The notes: generated by a model from the sequence alone, not told the origin. DNA of 64,000 nucleotides from Methylopila jiangsuensis (GCF_027922305.1 NZ_BSFK01000005.1:1-64000); one strand, 5' to 3'; shown: positions 1-9,022, counted from the first letter of the stretch. Made by a program: numbers and translations.

Positions 1-67
1 CATCCACGTCTCGAGGTCCCGCCGGCGTCCCCATCCCAACACCAGGGACGGACAACGCAAACATGCA

Positions 68-138
68 ATCCACGACTTGAACGTCGCAGCTTTTGTTCCG
101 GAAAAAGTCGTGGATACCCGCCTTCGGCGGGCATGACG
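68..138. repeat. Interspersed palindromic repeat, copy 1 (partial)
   Basis: The arm ATCCACGACT (68-77) is inverted as AGTCGTGGAT (106-115) and is followed by a hairpin CCCGCC-TTC-GGCGGG and then GCATGACG. The same inner arms and right-hand hairpin occur at 10154-10255 and 27155-27258. The left outer hairpin found in those copies is missing here, so this is a decayed or partial copy. It lies in the gap before the GGT-like gene. Function unknown; it resembles dispersed REP-like intergenic elements. Confidence 0.6.
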
Positions 139-173
139 TGAGTTCTAATCGCGGGCTGCGGTCGTTTCCAAAT

Positions 174-188
174 GGGCTCTGAGAGCCC
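174..188 (-). terminator. Small hairpin after the GGT-like gene
   Basis: GGGCTC-TGA-GAGCCC forms a 6-bp stem 5 nt beyond the minus-strand stop codon. On the minus strand it is followed only by ATTTGG, so it is at best a weak intrinsic terminator for the nine-gene operon. Confidence 0.3.
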
Positions 189-192
189 GCCT

Positions 193-1815
193 TCACCACG
201 CCGCGGCGTAGCCGTCCCGGCGCGGGTCGCTGGCGGCGGCGTAGCCTTCGACGGAAGGATCGCCCATGCGCCAGATGAACTGGCCGGCCCCGAAGTCCTG
301 ATAGCTGTCGTTGATCACGCTGGTCTCGTGACCGAGCGCCAGCAGGCCCGCCACCGTGTCCGGCCGCATGGCGGCCTCCACGTTGATGTCGAGCCCGGCG
401 TTGAAGCGCCAGCGGGGCGCGTCGCAGGCGGCCTGCGGGTTCTGGGCGTGGTCGATCATGCGCGACAGCGTCTGCACATGGCCCTGCGGCTGCATGTTGC
501 CGCCCATCACGCCGAAGCTCATCACCGGCTGGCCGTCCCTGGTGAGGAAGCCGGGGATGATGGTCTGGAACGGGCGCTTGCCCGGCGCGACCACGTTGGG
601 GCTTGCGGGATCGAGCACGAAGCCGTGGCCGCGGTTCTGCAGCGACAGGCCCCATTCCGGCAGGCAGACGCCGGAGCCGAAGCCCATGAAGTTGGACTGG
701 ATGAAGCTCACCATCATGCCGTTCTCGTCGGCGGCGGTGAGGTAGATGGTGCCGCCGCGCACGGGGTTGCGCGCCGCGAAGCGCTGGGCGCGGCGCGGGT
801 CGATCAGCTTCGCGGCTTCGGCCAGATAGCCGTCGTCGAGCAGCTGCGCCGACGTCACCCGCATATGGGCGAGGTCCGCCACATGGGCGTAGGTGTCGGC
901 GAAGGCGAGCTTCATCGCCTCGATCTGCAGATGGTTGGCCTCGACGCCGTCGGGATCGAGCCCCGTCAGCTCGAAGTTCTTCAGGATTCCGAGCGCGATC
1001 AGGGCGGCGACGCCCTGGCCGTTCGGCGGGATCTCATGCACGTCGTAGCCGCGGTAGCGGGTGGAGATCGTGTCCACCCACTCCACCCGGAAGGCGTCGA
1101 GGTCGGCGACCGTCATGGCGCCGCCATGGGCTGCGGCGTGGGCCGCCATCGCCTGGGCGATCTCGCCCCGGTAGAAGGCGTCGCCGCCGGTGGCCGCTAT
1201 GGCCTTCAGCGTCCGCGCCGCGCCGGGGAAGGCCACATGCTCCCCCACCTCCGGCGCCCGGCCACGGGGCAGGAACAGGTCGGCGAAGCCGGGCTGACGG
1301 GCGAGGTCCGGCGTGGCGGCGGCCGCCGCCCATTTCTGCTGCACCACCGTCGGGGCGAGGTAGCCCCGTTCGGCGACTTCGATCGCCGGAAGCAGAACGT
1401 CCTCCAGCGGCAGGGAGCCGAAGCGCTCGCTGAGCGCGACCCAGGCCGCCACCGCGCCCGGCACGGTGACGCTGTCCCAGCCGCGCATGGGCGGCCGGGC
1501 GCGGCCTTCGCCGTGTTTCGCCGCGAAATAGTCCGGCGTCCAGGCGCGCGGCGCGCCGCCGGAGGCGTTCAGGCCGTGCAGCCGCTCGCCGTCCCACAGG
1601 ATGCAGTAGGCGTCGGAGCCGAGGCCGTTGGAGCAGGGCTCCGCCAGCGTCATCACGGCGGCCGCCGCGATCGCGGCGTCCACGGCGTTGCCGCCGTCCC
1701 GGATCACGGCGAGGCCCGCCTGCGCGCCGAGCGGGTGCGAGGTGGAGACCACGTTGCGCCCGAACACGGGCACGCGTCGGGACGGATAGCCGGCGGTCCA
1801 GTCGAAAGGCGTCAT
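193..1815 (-). CDS. Gamma-glutamyltransferase family protein (Ntn hydrolase)
   Basis: 540 residues, the usual length for the GGT superfamily, which is made as one chain and self-cleaves before a catalytic threonine. Early family blocks are clear: a TSHPLGAQAG segment near residue 25 and GGNAVDAAIAAA near 41. The likely nucleophile is T356 in GGTIYLTAADENG, followed by the conserved FGSGV segment. The canonical GTTH motif is changed to GGTI, so a role other than glutathione hydrolysis is plausible. I see no convincing signal peptide, which suggests a cytoplasmic enzyme. It is the last gene of the operon, 31 nt after the ligase gene. The family call is firm; the substrate is unknown. Confidence 0.85.
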   Translation of the reverse strand: MTPFDWTAGYPSRRVPVFGRNVVSTSHPLGAQAGLAVIRDGGNAVDAAIAAAAVMTLAEPCSNGLGSDAYCILWDGERLHGLNASGGAPRAWTPDYFAAKHGEGRARPPMRGWDSVTVPGAVAAWVALSERFGSLPLEDVLLPAIEVAERGYLAPTVVQQKWAAAAATPDLARQPGFADLFLPRGRAPEVGEHVAFPGAARTLKAIAATGGDAFYRGEIAQAMAAHAAAHGGAMTVADLDAFRVEWVDTISTRYRGYDVHEIPPNGQGVAALIALGILKNFELTGLDPDGVEANHLQIEAMKLAFADTYAHVADLAHMRVTSAQLLDDGYLAEAAKLIDPRRAQRFAARNPVRGGTIYLTAADENGMMVSFIQSNFMGFGSGVCLPEWGLSLQNRGHGFVLDPASPNVVAPGKRPFQTIIPGFLTRDGQPVMSFGVMGGNMQPQGHVQTLSRMIDHAQNPQAACDAPRWRFNAGLDINVEAAMRPDTVAGLLALGHETSVINDSYQDFGAGQFIWRMGDPSVEGYAAASDPRRDGYAAAW

Positions 1816-1846
1816 GGCGTGTCTCCCTGCGTGGCCTGCGGTCTTT

Positions 1847-3331
1847 TCAGGCCGGGCTCAGGTCGGTTCGCGCGCGGGCCGTCAGGGCCGCGCGGTCGAT
1901 CTTGTTGGTGGAGGCGAGCGGAATCTGGTCCACGAACCAGACCCGGCGCGGGTGCTGGTAGGCGGGCGCGTGGGCGAGCGCGTAGGCCTTGAGCGCCGCC
2001 TCGTCCAGGGCGGAGCCCGGCCGCTTCACCACGAAGGCGACCGGCTTCTGGCCCTTGATGTCGTCGTCCACCGGCACCACCACCGCCTGCGCCACGTCCG
2101 GATGGGTCTCAAGCATGGCTTCCACGTCGCCGGGAAAGATGTTCTCGCCGCCGGAGACGAACATGTCGTCGGTCCGCCCGACGAACGCGTAGAACCCGTC
2201 GCCGTCGCGGCGGAACACGTCGCCGGTGTCGTAGAAGCCGTCGGCGGTGATGGGCGAGCGCACGTCGGGGCGCTCGTGATAGCCGAGCATGAGCGCGGGG
2301 CTTTTCACCTGCAGCACGCCGAGGTCCGGCGCGCCCTCGCCCGCGAGCCGGACCGTGACGCCCGGATGGGGGCGGCCGACGGAGCCGGTCGGCGCCGCGC
2401 CGTCGGGATCGACGAAGGCCAGCGGGCCGCCCTCGGTGGTGCCGTAGGCGTTGATGATGCGCGCGTTCGGAAGCAGCCGGCGGATCTGGGCGCCAAGCGC
2501 GTCGTTCACCGGCGCCGAGCCCATGCGCACCACCTTGACGCTGGAGAGGTCGGCGGTCGCAAGCGCCTCCTTCTCCCGCAGCATCATGGCGATCATCGGC
2601 GGCACGGCGGTGAGCCATGTGGCCCGCTGCCGGTCGATCGCGAGGATGTAGGCGCGGGCCTGGAACTGGGGCAGCAGCAGCGCGGTGGCGCCGCTCGCGA
2701 GCGCAAGCAGCGCCAGCGCGAGCGCGTTCATGTGATAGAGCGGCGCCGCGATCAGCAGGCGCTCCCCTTCGAGCGCGTCGTCGGCCATGCGCGTGCGCGC
2801 GACCCAGAGGTGGCTGGCGTGGCTGAGCCGCACCCCCTTGGGGCGCCCGGTGGAGCCGGAGGTGAACAGCATCAGCGCCGCCTCGTCCGGTTCTGGGCTT
2901 ATGGGCTCGAACGGTCCGGGGTCGAGCCAGAGGCCAAGCTCGGTCTCGATCTCAACCGTGGGAACGGCGTCGGGCGCCAGCGCCCGGCGCTCGGAATCGT
3001 GGAACACCGTCTTGGCGCCGCTGTCGGCGACGATCCGGGCGATGGTGGCGGCCGGAAACCGCCAGTTCACGGGAACCGGGACCACCCCGGCCTGCATGGC
3101 GCCCAGCAGGATCGCCAGATAGTCGGTCCCGTTGGCGGCGAGGATCGCGATCCGGTCGCCGCGGGCGACGCCGTGGCGCCCGAGCCCGCGGGCGAAGGCG
3201 GCGGCGCGGGCGGCGAGGTCGGCGCGCGACAAGGGGGTCCCGGAGCCGTCCAGACCCACTCCCACAGCCGCTGGGGCGGCGGCGTCGGGAGACAGGGCCA
3301 GGACGGCTCCGAGGTTCGAGACGTCGCTCAT
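1847..3331 (-). CDS. Class I adenylate-forming acyl-CoA synthetase/ligase
   Basis: 494 residues. The phosphate-binding loop LFTSGSTGRPKGV is near residue 156, the motif YDTGD and hinge GRTDDMFVSGGENIFP come later, and NKIDR near the C terminus supplies the expected catalytic lysine. Such enzymes activate carboxylates as acyl-AMP and usually transfer them to CoA. I chose the ATG at 3331 because it overlaps the stop of the VOC gene by ATGA, a translational-coupling arrangement; a longer reading starting at 3412 would intrude far into that gene. Position after a thioesterase and an oxidoreductase suggests it activates the imported substrate. Substrate specificity cannot be read from the sequence. 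Confidence 0.88.
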   Translation of the reverse strand: MSDVSNLGAVLALSPDAAAPAAVGVGLDGSGTPLSRADLAARAAAFARGLGRHGVARGDRIAILAANGTDYLAILLGAMQAGVVPVPVNWRFPAATIARIVADSGAKTVFHDSERRALAPDAVPTVEIETELGLWLDPGPFEPISPEPDEAALMLFTSGSTGRPKGVRLSHASHLWVARTRMADDALEGERLLIAAPLYHMNALALALLALASGATALLLPQFQARAYILAIDRQRATWLTAVPPMIAMMLREKEALATADLSSVKVVRMGSAPVNDALGAQIRRLLPNARIINAYGTTEGGPLAFVDPDGAAPTGSVGRPHPGVTVRLAGEGAPDLGVLQVKSPALMLGYHERPDVRSPITADGFYDTGDVFRRDGDGFYAFVGRTDDMFVSGGENIFPGDVEAMLETHPDVAQAVVVPVDDDIKGQKPVAFVVKRPGSALDEAALKAYALAHAPAYQHPRRVWFVDQIPLASTNKIDRAALTARARTDLSPA

Positions 3332-4116
3332 CGGGCGCTCCGGCAGGCGAGGACGAGATCGAAACCGGGAAGGGCGAGCGTCGCCCCCGCCGTCGATCGG
3401 TCCCTGGTCCACACGGCGCCCGGCGTGGCGCGGGCGCGGGCTTCAATCGCCTCGAGCCCGTCGAAGACGAGTTCGAGCACGGCGAAGCGCGCCCGGTCGC
3501 CCGGAACGACGTCGATCACGAAATCGGGCAGCGTCACCCGAGGGTCGCCGCAGGTCTGCTCCGCCGCGGCGTTGGCGGCGACCGCATAGGCGGCGGCGTC
3601 GGTCGCGGGGGATCGGGAGGCGACCTCGATGCGGGAGAGGCCGAGGAAGCGGTTGGGGTGGACGAGCCATTCCGGCCGCCACACCAGCTCCGGCGTCAGG
3701 TGCTGGCAGAAATAGACCCGCCCCGCCGGAAACCGCTCCGGGGCGAGGCGCACGGTGCGGAACCGCGCCTCATGGCGCGCGCCGTCGATCTCCACCGGGC
3801 GCGAGAACGCGACCGGCTCGGACGGCGCGAGCCCGTTGCGCGCCAGCCGGGCGAAGGTCTGGTCGGCGTCGTCGGCGTTCAGCACCAGGCCGTTCAGACC
3901 GAAGGGGCTGTCGAGCACGTCCTGGCGCTGGAGGCCCTCGGCGGGCACGCCCACCAGCTCCAGATAGGCCCCGTCCGCCATCATCAGATGGTTGACGGAG
4001 CCCAGCGAATGGCGGCCACGGGGCGTGAGCGTGAAGCCGAGCGCGGCGAACAGCGCCGCCGCCTCGTCCATGCGACGCAGCACGTTGATCACAACATGGT
4101 CCAGCGCGGCCGCCAT
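3328..4116 (-). CDS. VOC-superfamily / glyoxalase-like domain protein
   Basis: 262 residues beginning with LDHVVINV, the typical first strand of a vicinal-oxygen-chelate module. An internal TPRGRHSLGSVNHLMM segment and YLELVGV follow, resembling the Glyoxalase_3 / glyoxalase-like (PF13468) family. These proteins use a metal-binding beta-alpha-beta-beta-beta fold for isomerisation, ring cleavage or related chemistry. Its stop overlaps the ligase start by 4 nt and the thioesterase gene ends 13 nt upstream, so it is a core member of the operon. The exact reaction is unknown; a dioxygenase or a lyase role are both possible. Confidence 0.75.
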   Translation of the reverse strand: MAAALDHVVINVLRRMDEAAALFAALGFTLTPRGRHSLGSVNHLMMADGAYLELVGVPAEGLQRQDVLDSPFGLNGLVLNADDADQTFARLARNGLAPSEPVAFSRPVEIDGARHEARFRTVRLAPERFPAGRVYFCQHLTPELVWRPEWLVHPNRFLGLSRIEVASRSPATDAAAYAVAANAAAEQTCGDPRVTLPDFVIDVVPGDRARFAVLELVFDGLEAIEARARATPGAVWTRDRSTAGATLALPGFDLVLACRSAR

Positions 4117-4129
4117 TCCCGTCAGGCCC

Positions 4130-4552
4130 TCACTTCGGCGTCGCGGTCATGTAGACGCCGCGGCCGCTCGCCAGCAGCCGGCCCTCGCCGTCCAGCACCT
4201 GGGCTTCCGCCACCGACAGCGTGCCGCCGAACTTCACCACCTTGCCCTTCGCGGTCAGGTCGCCCTCCATGGCGGCGCGGTGGTAGTCGACGCGCAGGTC
4301 CACGGTCGGCACGCCCCGCCCGGTCTTCGACACCAGCGCCCAGTCGGCGGTGAGGTCGATCAGCGTGGCGAGGATGCCGCCATGCACGTAGCCGCGCTCG
4401 GCGTTCACCACCCATTCGGGCCGCCAGGTCGCCTTCAGCTCGATCTCGCCGTCGCCGACCGAGACCACCTTGAGGCCGAGCCACTGGTGGAACGGGCCCT
4501 TGAGCAGCTTCGCCTCGACCTCGGCCGCGGTGAGAGTGACGCTCTCGCTCAT
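4130..4552 (-). CDS. PaaI-type hotdog-fold acyl-CoA thioesterase
   Basis: 140 residues with the hotdog signature GYVHGGILATLIDLTADWAL. The HGG segment and the following acidic residue form the usual catalytic surface of PaaI/YbgC-like thioesterases. RVDYHRAAMEGDLTAKGKVVK and a C-terminal GRGVYM strand complete the fold. It probably hydrolyses a CoA thioester intermediate or releases stalled CoA in this pathway. The ATG at 4552 overlaps the stop of the oxidoreductase gene (ATGA), which decides the start against a longer in-frame reading. Confidence 0.85.
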   Translation of the reverse strand: MSESVTLTAAEVEAKLLKGPFHQWLGLKVVSVGDGEIELKATWRPEWVVNAERGYVHGGILATLIDLTADWALVSKTGRGVPTVDLRVDYHRAAMEGDLTAKGKVVKFGGTLSVAEAQVLDGEGRLLASGRGVYMTATPK

Positions 4553-5565
4553 GGCGTCACCACGATCTTGCCCATGACCTCGCGGTCGCGGATCAGCCGC
4601 AGGCCCTCGGAGGCCTTCTCCAGCGGCAGCACCTTGTCCACCACCGGCTTCAGCGTCCCCTCCTGGATCATGTCCATGAGCGCCGCCAGATCGTCGTCGT
4701 AGAACGAGTTTGAGCCGATGATCTTGAGCTCGAAGCTCCAGATGTAGCGCAGGTCTTCCTTGGGATCGTGGCCGGCGGTGGCGCCGCAGGTGAGGATGGA
4801 GCCGCCGCGCTTCACGCATTTCAGCGAGGGCGCCCAGGTGTCGCCGCCGGTGAAGTTGATCACCACGTCCACGCCGCCGTCATAGGTGCGGCGCTGGGGC
4901 TTGCCGTATTTCTCGATCGCCCATTTGGAGAAGTCGGTCTCGCGGTAGTTCACCACGTGGTCGGCGCCGAGCTCCTTCAGGCGGTCCAGCTTGTCCTGGC
5001 TGCCGGCGCAGGCGATGACCTCGCAGCCGAGCTGCTTCAGCAGCATGACGCAGCCGGTGCCGACGCCGCCGCTGGCGCCCAGAACCAGCACCTTGTCGCC
5101 GGCCTTGACCGTCTTGTGGGTGACCAGCATGCGGTGCGCCGTGCCGTAGGCCACGGGCAGCGAGGCGGCGTCCACGAAGCTTACCTTGTCGGGCATGCGG
5201 ATGAGCTGGCCGGCGGAGACGCGGCAATACTGCGCCATGCCGCCGTCCAGCATCTCGCCCATCAGGCCCTTGTTGGGATAGAGCGGGTTGACCAGCACCC
5301 GGTCGCCGACGCTCCAGCCCTCGACGCCGTCGCCGACCTCGGTGATCTCGCCCGCCATGTCGAGGCCGATCACCACCGGCATCGGCACCTTGATGCCGGG
5401 CATGCCCTTCACGGTGAACACGTCGTGGTAGTTGAACGAGGACGCGCCGACGCGGATGACCACGTGGCCGGCGTCGGCGGTCGGGATCGGATGATCGTCC
5501 ACGACGACGAGATCGCTCACGTCGCCATGGGCCTTCAGCAGCAGGGCTTTCATCGTCTTGGGCAT
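4549..5565 (-). CDS. Medium-chain (MDR) zinc-binding/quinone-type oxidoreductase
   Basis: 338 residues from MPKTMKALLLK. It has a GroES-like N-terminal domain (PVVIGLDMAGEITEVG) and a Rossmann domain with VLGASGGVGTG near residue 165, binding NAD(P)H. The four-cysteine structural zinc lobe of classical alcohol dehydrogenases is absent, pointing to the quinone-oxidoreductase or enoyl-reductase branch. A second ATG at 5553 (MKALLL) is equally possible. Located 74 nt after the ABC substrate-binding gene and overlapping the thioesterase start by 4 nt. It probably reduces or oxidises a carbonyl or enoyl group of the imported compound. Confidence 0.85.
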   Translation of the reverse strand: MPKTMKALLLKAHGDVSDLVVVDDHPIPTADAGHVVIRVGASSFNYHDVFTVKGMPGIKVPMPVVIGLDMAGEITEVGDGVEGWSVGDRVLVNPLYPNKGLMGEMLDGGMAQYCRVSAGQLIRMPDKVSFVDAASLPVAYGTAHRMLVTHKTVKAGDKVLVLGASGGVGTGCVMLLKQLGCEVIACAGSQDKLDRLKELGADHVVNYRETDFSKWAIEKYGKPQRRTYDGGVDVVINFTGGDTWAPSLKCVKRGGSILTCGATAGHDPKEDLRYIWSFELKIIGSNSFYDDDLAALMDMIQEGTLKPVVDKVLPLEKASEGLRLIRDREVMGKIVVTP

Positions 5566-5639
5566 TGGGCGCTTTCTCGTTTCGGCGCTTTGGCGCTTGT
5601 CGTTGGACGGGGAGGCGCCGCCGTCGGCGGCGCCGTTCG

Positions 5640-6620
5640 TCACTTGATGGACTTGGACGCCTCGTAGGGCGCGGTGACGAGGGCCGAGTCCGGCAGTTCG
5701 CCCTTCACGGCGCCGACGGACTTGAACACCTCGAACTCGGTCTTGAGCGACGCGATGTCGGCGGGCTCCAGGCGCACGGCGTAGATGCCGTCCCACAGCG
5801 CCGCATAGGCCCGGGCGTCGTCCTCCTTCATGTTGGCGGCGGCGACCAAGGCCTTGGCGACCGCCTCCTTGTCGGCCTTGCCGAACTCGTAGGCCTTGCG
5901 CATGGCGGCCACGACCCGGGCCGCGGCGTCGGGGTTCGCCTTCAGCCAGTCGTTGCGCATCAGGCCGACGCCGAGCACGGGGGGCGCGTCCTGCTTGGTG
6001 ATCTTGGCCCACTCCTCACGGAACGAGCCGATCTTGCGCAGCTTCGCGTCCTTCAGCAGGGCGATGGTGACGGTGCGCAGGGCGGCGGCGTCGATGTCCT
6101 TCTGAACCAGGAACTGGGCGAGCCGCGGGTCCGCGCCCGGCACCGCCTCGTACTCGCCGGGCTTGATGCCGTAGTTGGCGGCGAGGATGGCCGAGGTGAT
6201 GGCGGCGGTGGCGCTGCCGGCCGGCGAGCCGCCCACCTTCTTGCCCTTCAGGTCGCCGAGGCTCTGGATCGGGCTGTCTTCCGGCACGACGAAATCAAGC
6301 TCGGCGGCCTGGGTCGCGAGCACGATCGACAGCGGCAGGCCGTCCACCGCCACGCTGAAGGAGGCGGCGGCGGGCGCGCCGATGGCGAAGTCGATGGCGC
6401 CGGCGGCCAGCGCCTTGGTGGGCGCGTTCACGTCCGGGAAGGTGACGAACTCCGGCTCCAGGCCCTGGGCCTCGAGGAACTTTCCGCTCTGGAGCACGGC
6501 GCCGAAGCCGAGGCTGACGCCCGAACTCCAGTAGCCGACGCGGATCTTCTCCGCCTGCGCGGCGGGGGCTGTGACGAGCGCCGCGACGAAGGCGGCGGCG
6601 AGGACGGCGAGGCGCTTCAC
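5640..6620 (-). CDS. ABC transporter substrate-binding protein, NMT1/SsuA-like
   Basis: 326 residues. A signal peptide (KRLAVLAAAFVAALVTAPAAQA) is followed by IRVGYWSSGVSLGFGAVLQSG and a GAIDFAIGAPAAA segment typical of the NMT1/THI5/SsuA family, whose members bind sulfonates, pyrimidines, taurine or aromatic acids in the periplasm. The start is a GTG at 6620 preceded by AAGGGAG with 7-nt spacing. It lies 29 nt after the permease gene and precedes the enzyme genes, so the ligand is probably their substrate. The ligand cannot be inferred from sequence. Confidence 0.85.
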   Translation of the reverse strand: MKRLAVLAAAFVAALVTAPAAQAEKIRVGYWSSGVSLGFGAVLQSGKFLEAQGLEPEFVTFPDVNAPTKALAAGAIDFAIGAPAAASFSVAVDGLPLSIVLATQAAELDFVVPEDSPIQSLGDLKGKKVGGSPAGSATAAITSAILAANYGIKPGEYEAVPGADPRLAQFLVQKDIDAAALRTVTIALLKDAKLRKIGSFREEWAKITKQDAPPVLGVGLMRNDWLKANPDAAARVVAAMRKAYEFGKADKEAVAKALVAAANMKEDDARAYAALWDGIYAVRLEPADIASLKTEFEVFKSVGAVKGELPDSALVTAPYEASKSIK

Positions 6621-6649
6621 GACATTGCTCCCTTGAGCGGCGTGCGGGG

Positions 6650-7486
6650 TCAGTCGATCTCGGCGCGCTTCTTCCAGCGGAAGAGGCGCGTTTCGAGCGG
6701 CTTGAGGACGAGGAATTCGAGCGCGAGCATCAGTGCCACCAGCGTCAGCGTCCAGGCGAACACCTGGTCGGTCTGCACGAGGTCGGCGGCCTGCCGCAGC
6801 CGGTAGCCGACTCCGCTGGAGGCGCCGAGCGTCTCCGCCACGAGGCTCACCCGCGCGCCGAAGCCGAAGGCGAGACGGGCGGAGGCGAAGAACAGCGGCA
6901 GGATGGTGGGCAGGTAGATCTTGGCGAGGATCTGCGCCCGAGACATGCGGAAGGCGCGGGCGAGCTCCACATAGTCGGCGTTGACGGTCTTGGAGCCCTG
7001 CCAGACCGTGGTCAGGATCAGCGGCATCGCCGTCATGAACACCACGAAGATGGTGGTCCAGTCCGACAGGCCGAACCAGATCAGCGCGAAGATCGCCCAG
7101 ATGCTGGACGAGACCGTGTTGATCACGGTCAGCAGCGGCTCGAAGAACCGGCCGAGCGTTTCGCTCGCGCCGAGCAGCAGGCCGAAGGCCACGCCCACCA
7201 CGGTCGCGAGCGCGAAGCCCGCCAGCACGCGCTGGAAGGTGAGGCCGAGATCGCGCCAGAAGCCGGGAGAGGCCACCAGCGCGCTCCACGCCTCCCACAC
7301 CCGCGCCGGCCCCGGCAGCACGAAGGCGGGGGCACCGAGGGACGCGACCTGCCACAGCCCCAGAAACAGGACCAGCAGGCCGAGCCGCATGGCGACGATC
7401 TTCAGCCACGGGCCGCGCGCCGGCTTGTGCGCCGGTTTCGGCGCGCCGCCCGCGACGGCGGGAACGGAGGAGGGGGCGGCGGTCAC
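6650..7486 (-). CDS. ABC transporter permease, SsuC/TauC-like
   Basis: 278 residues if started at the GTG (7486) that overlaps the ATPase stop codon (GTGA). An ATG at 7390 would remove a Pro/Ala-rich cytoplasmic tail. The transmembrane core begins at LGLLVLFLGLWQVASLG, and the permease EAA region is ELARAFRMSRAQILAKIYLP, which contacts the ATPase. Five to six hydrophobic segments follow in the binding-protein-dependent transport arrangement. With the upstream ATPase and downstream binding protein it forms a complete importer. Confidence in family is high; in the exact start, moderate. Confidence 0.88.
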   Translation of the reverse strand: MTAAPSSVPAVAGGAPKPAHKPARGPWLKIVAMRLGLLVLFLGLWQVASLGAPAFVLPGPARVWEAWSALVASPGFWRDLGLTFQRVLAGFALATVVGVAFGLLLGASETLGRFFEPLLTVINTVSSSIWAIFALIWFGLSDWTTIFVVFMTAMPLILTTVWQGSKTVNADYVELARAFRMSRAQILAKIYLPTILPLFFASARLAFGFGARVSLVAETLGASSGVGYRLRQAADLVQTDQVFAWTLTLVALMLALEFLVLKPLETRLFRWKKRAEID

Positions 7487-8238
7487 GACTGCAGGCTCCG
7501 GCGCAGGAGGCGGGCGCGTTCGGCCACCTCGGCCGACAGCGGATCGCGCGGGTGCGGCAGGTTGATGACGTGCGTCTCCTGCACCCGGCCGGGCCGGGGC
7601 TTCAGCGTCACCACCGTGTCGGCCAGCACCACCGCCTCCTCCACGTCGTGGGTGACGAACACGATGGTCATGCCCATGAGGCCTGCGACGCGCAGCACCT
7701 CGTCGTGCATCTGGGAGCGGATCGAGGGGTCGAGCTTGGAGAACGGCTCGTCCATCAGCAGGATCGACGGCCGGGTGACGAGGCTGCGGGCGAGCGCCAC
7801 GCGGCTGCGCATGCCGCCGGACAGCTCGTGCGGATAGGCCTCCGCGAAATCGGCGAGGCCGACCAGCGCCAGCGTCTCCGCCACCCGCTCGCGCCGCTCC
7901 GCGCGGGGCGCTCCGGCGGCCTCCAGTCCGAAGGCCACGTTCTGCGCGGCGGTGCGCCACGGCAGCAGCCGGTCGTCCTGGAACATGTAGGTGAGGCTGC
8001 GCCACTCCGTGAAGCTTTTCGAGGGAACGCCGTTCAGGAACACCTCGCCCCGATCCGGCGGAATCAGGCCGGCGATGATGTTGAGCAGGGTGCTCTTGCC
8101 GCAGCCCGAGGCGCCGACGATCGCCGCCACCGAGCGCTCCTCCACCTCGATGTCCACCCCCTGCAGCACATGCAGGCTCTCGCCGTCGCGCAGCGGAAAC
8201 CATTTGCTCACGGACTGCGCCCGAACCGCGGCGGCCAT
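7483..8238 (-). CDS. ABC transporter ATP-binding protein, SsuB/TauB-like
   Basis: 251 residues. Walker A GASGCGKST, Q-loop within YMFQDDRLLPW, signature LSGGMRSR, Walker B ILLMDEPF and the switch histidine in VFVTHDVEEA are all present, so it should be an active ATPase. The YMFQDDRLLPW wording is typical of the nitrate/sulfonate/taurine importer subgroup. It starts 5 nt after the GntR gene and overlaps the permease start by 4 nt. It energises uptake at the inner membrane. Confidence 0.92.
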   Translation of the reverse strand: MAAAVRAQSVSKWFPLRDGESLHVLQGVDIEVEERSVAAIVGASGCGKSTLLNIIAGLIPPDRGEVFLNGVPSKSFTEWRSLTYMFQDDRLLPWRTAAQNVAFGLEAAGAPRAERRERVAETLALVGLADFAEAYPHELSGGMRSRVALARSLVTRPSILLMDEPFSKLDPSIRSQMHDEVLRVAGLMGMTIVFVTHDVEEAVVLADTVVTLKPRPGRVQETHVINLPHPRDPLSAEVAERARLLRRSLQS

Positions 8239-8243
8239 GGGCG

Positions 8244-8990
8244 TCAGGCCCGGAACTGCGCGTCGGCGGGCGCGAGCGGCGCGTCGGCGAGCTTCAGACT
8301 GGCGACCACCTTCTCCATGGTCATGTCCCGGAAGGTCTCCACATGACGGCGCGCCACCCGCTCGGCCGCGTCGGCGTCGCCGGCGGACAGATGCTCGATC
8401 AGCAGCTCGTGGTCGTTCTCTATGTTGGGACGCACGCCCTGCACGCCGAAGCCCAGCGCCACCAGCCGGGTCATCTCGTCCATCAGGCCGGAGAGCGTGC
8501 GGCTCAGCCGCTCGTTGCCCGACGAGGCGGCGATGGCCATGTGGAAGCTGCGGTTGGCCTCCATGAAGAAGTCGATCTGGTTGCCGACCTCCACCGGCAT
8601 CTGCCCGCGGCAGGCCCGCTCCAGCCGCTCGAGCTGACCGCGGTTCACCCGGCCGGTGGCGGCGCGGGCGGCCAGCGGCTCCAGCGCGAGACGCAGGGTG
8701 AAGATCTCGTCCACGTCCTTGGCGGTGACCGGCGTCACCCGATAGCCGTGCCGGGGGATGGAGGCGATCAGCCCCGCCTGCGTCAGGCGCTGCAGCGCGA
8801 TCCGAAGGCTCGCCTTGCCGAGGCCGAAGCGCTCGCCCAGCTCCGGCTCCGTCACCCGCGCGCCCGGCAGGATGCGGCAGGACAGGATTTCACGGCGGAT
8901 CAGGTCGTAGGCCTGATCGCCCTTCAGGGCCATGTCGTGCAGCGTGGCGCGGCTGCCCGCCGCGCGTCCGGACCGGACGTCTTCCGTCAT
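8244..8990 (-). CDS. GntR-family transcriptional regulator, FadR/FCD type
   Basis: 248 residues. The N-terminal winged helix covers about residues 25-90 (AYDLIRREILSCRILPGARVTEPELGERFGLG is the classic GntR start, here quoted only as positions 28-59 in part), followed by an all-helical FCD ligand-binding domain with FTLRLALEPLAAR and metal-type histidines in FHMAIAAS and HVETFRD. It is the first gene of the cluster and most likely a local, ligand-responsive repressor. A 12-bp perfect palindrome lies 33 bp upstream of its start. The ligand is probably the imported acid or its CoA ester. Confidence 0.88.
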   Translation of the reverse strand: MTEDVRSGRAAGSRATLHDMALKGDQAYDLIRREILSCRILPGARVTEPELGERFGLGKASLRIALQRLTQAGLIASIPRHGYRVTPVTAKDVDEIFTLRLALEPLAARAATGRVNRGQLERLERACRGQMPVEVGNQIDFFMEANRSFHMAIAASSGNERLSRTLSGLMDEMTRLVALGFGVQGVRPNIENDHELLIEHLSAGDADAAERVARRHVETFRDMTMEKVVASLKLADAPLAPADAQFRA

Positions 8991-9022
8991 GGATCATCCC
9001 AAAATCGTCTGGTGAGCAGCTT

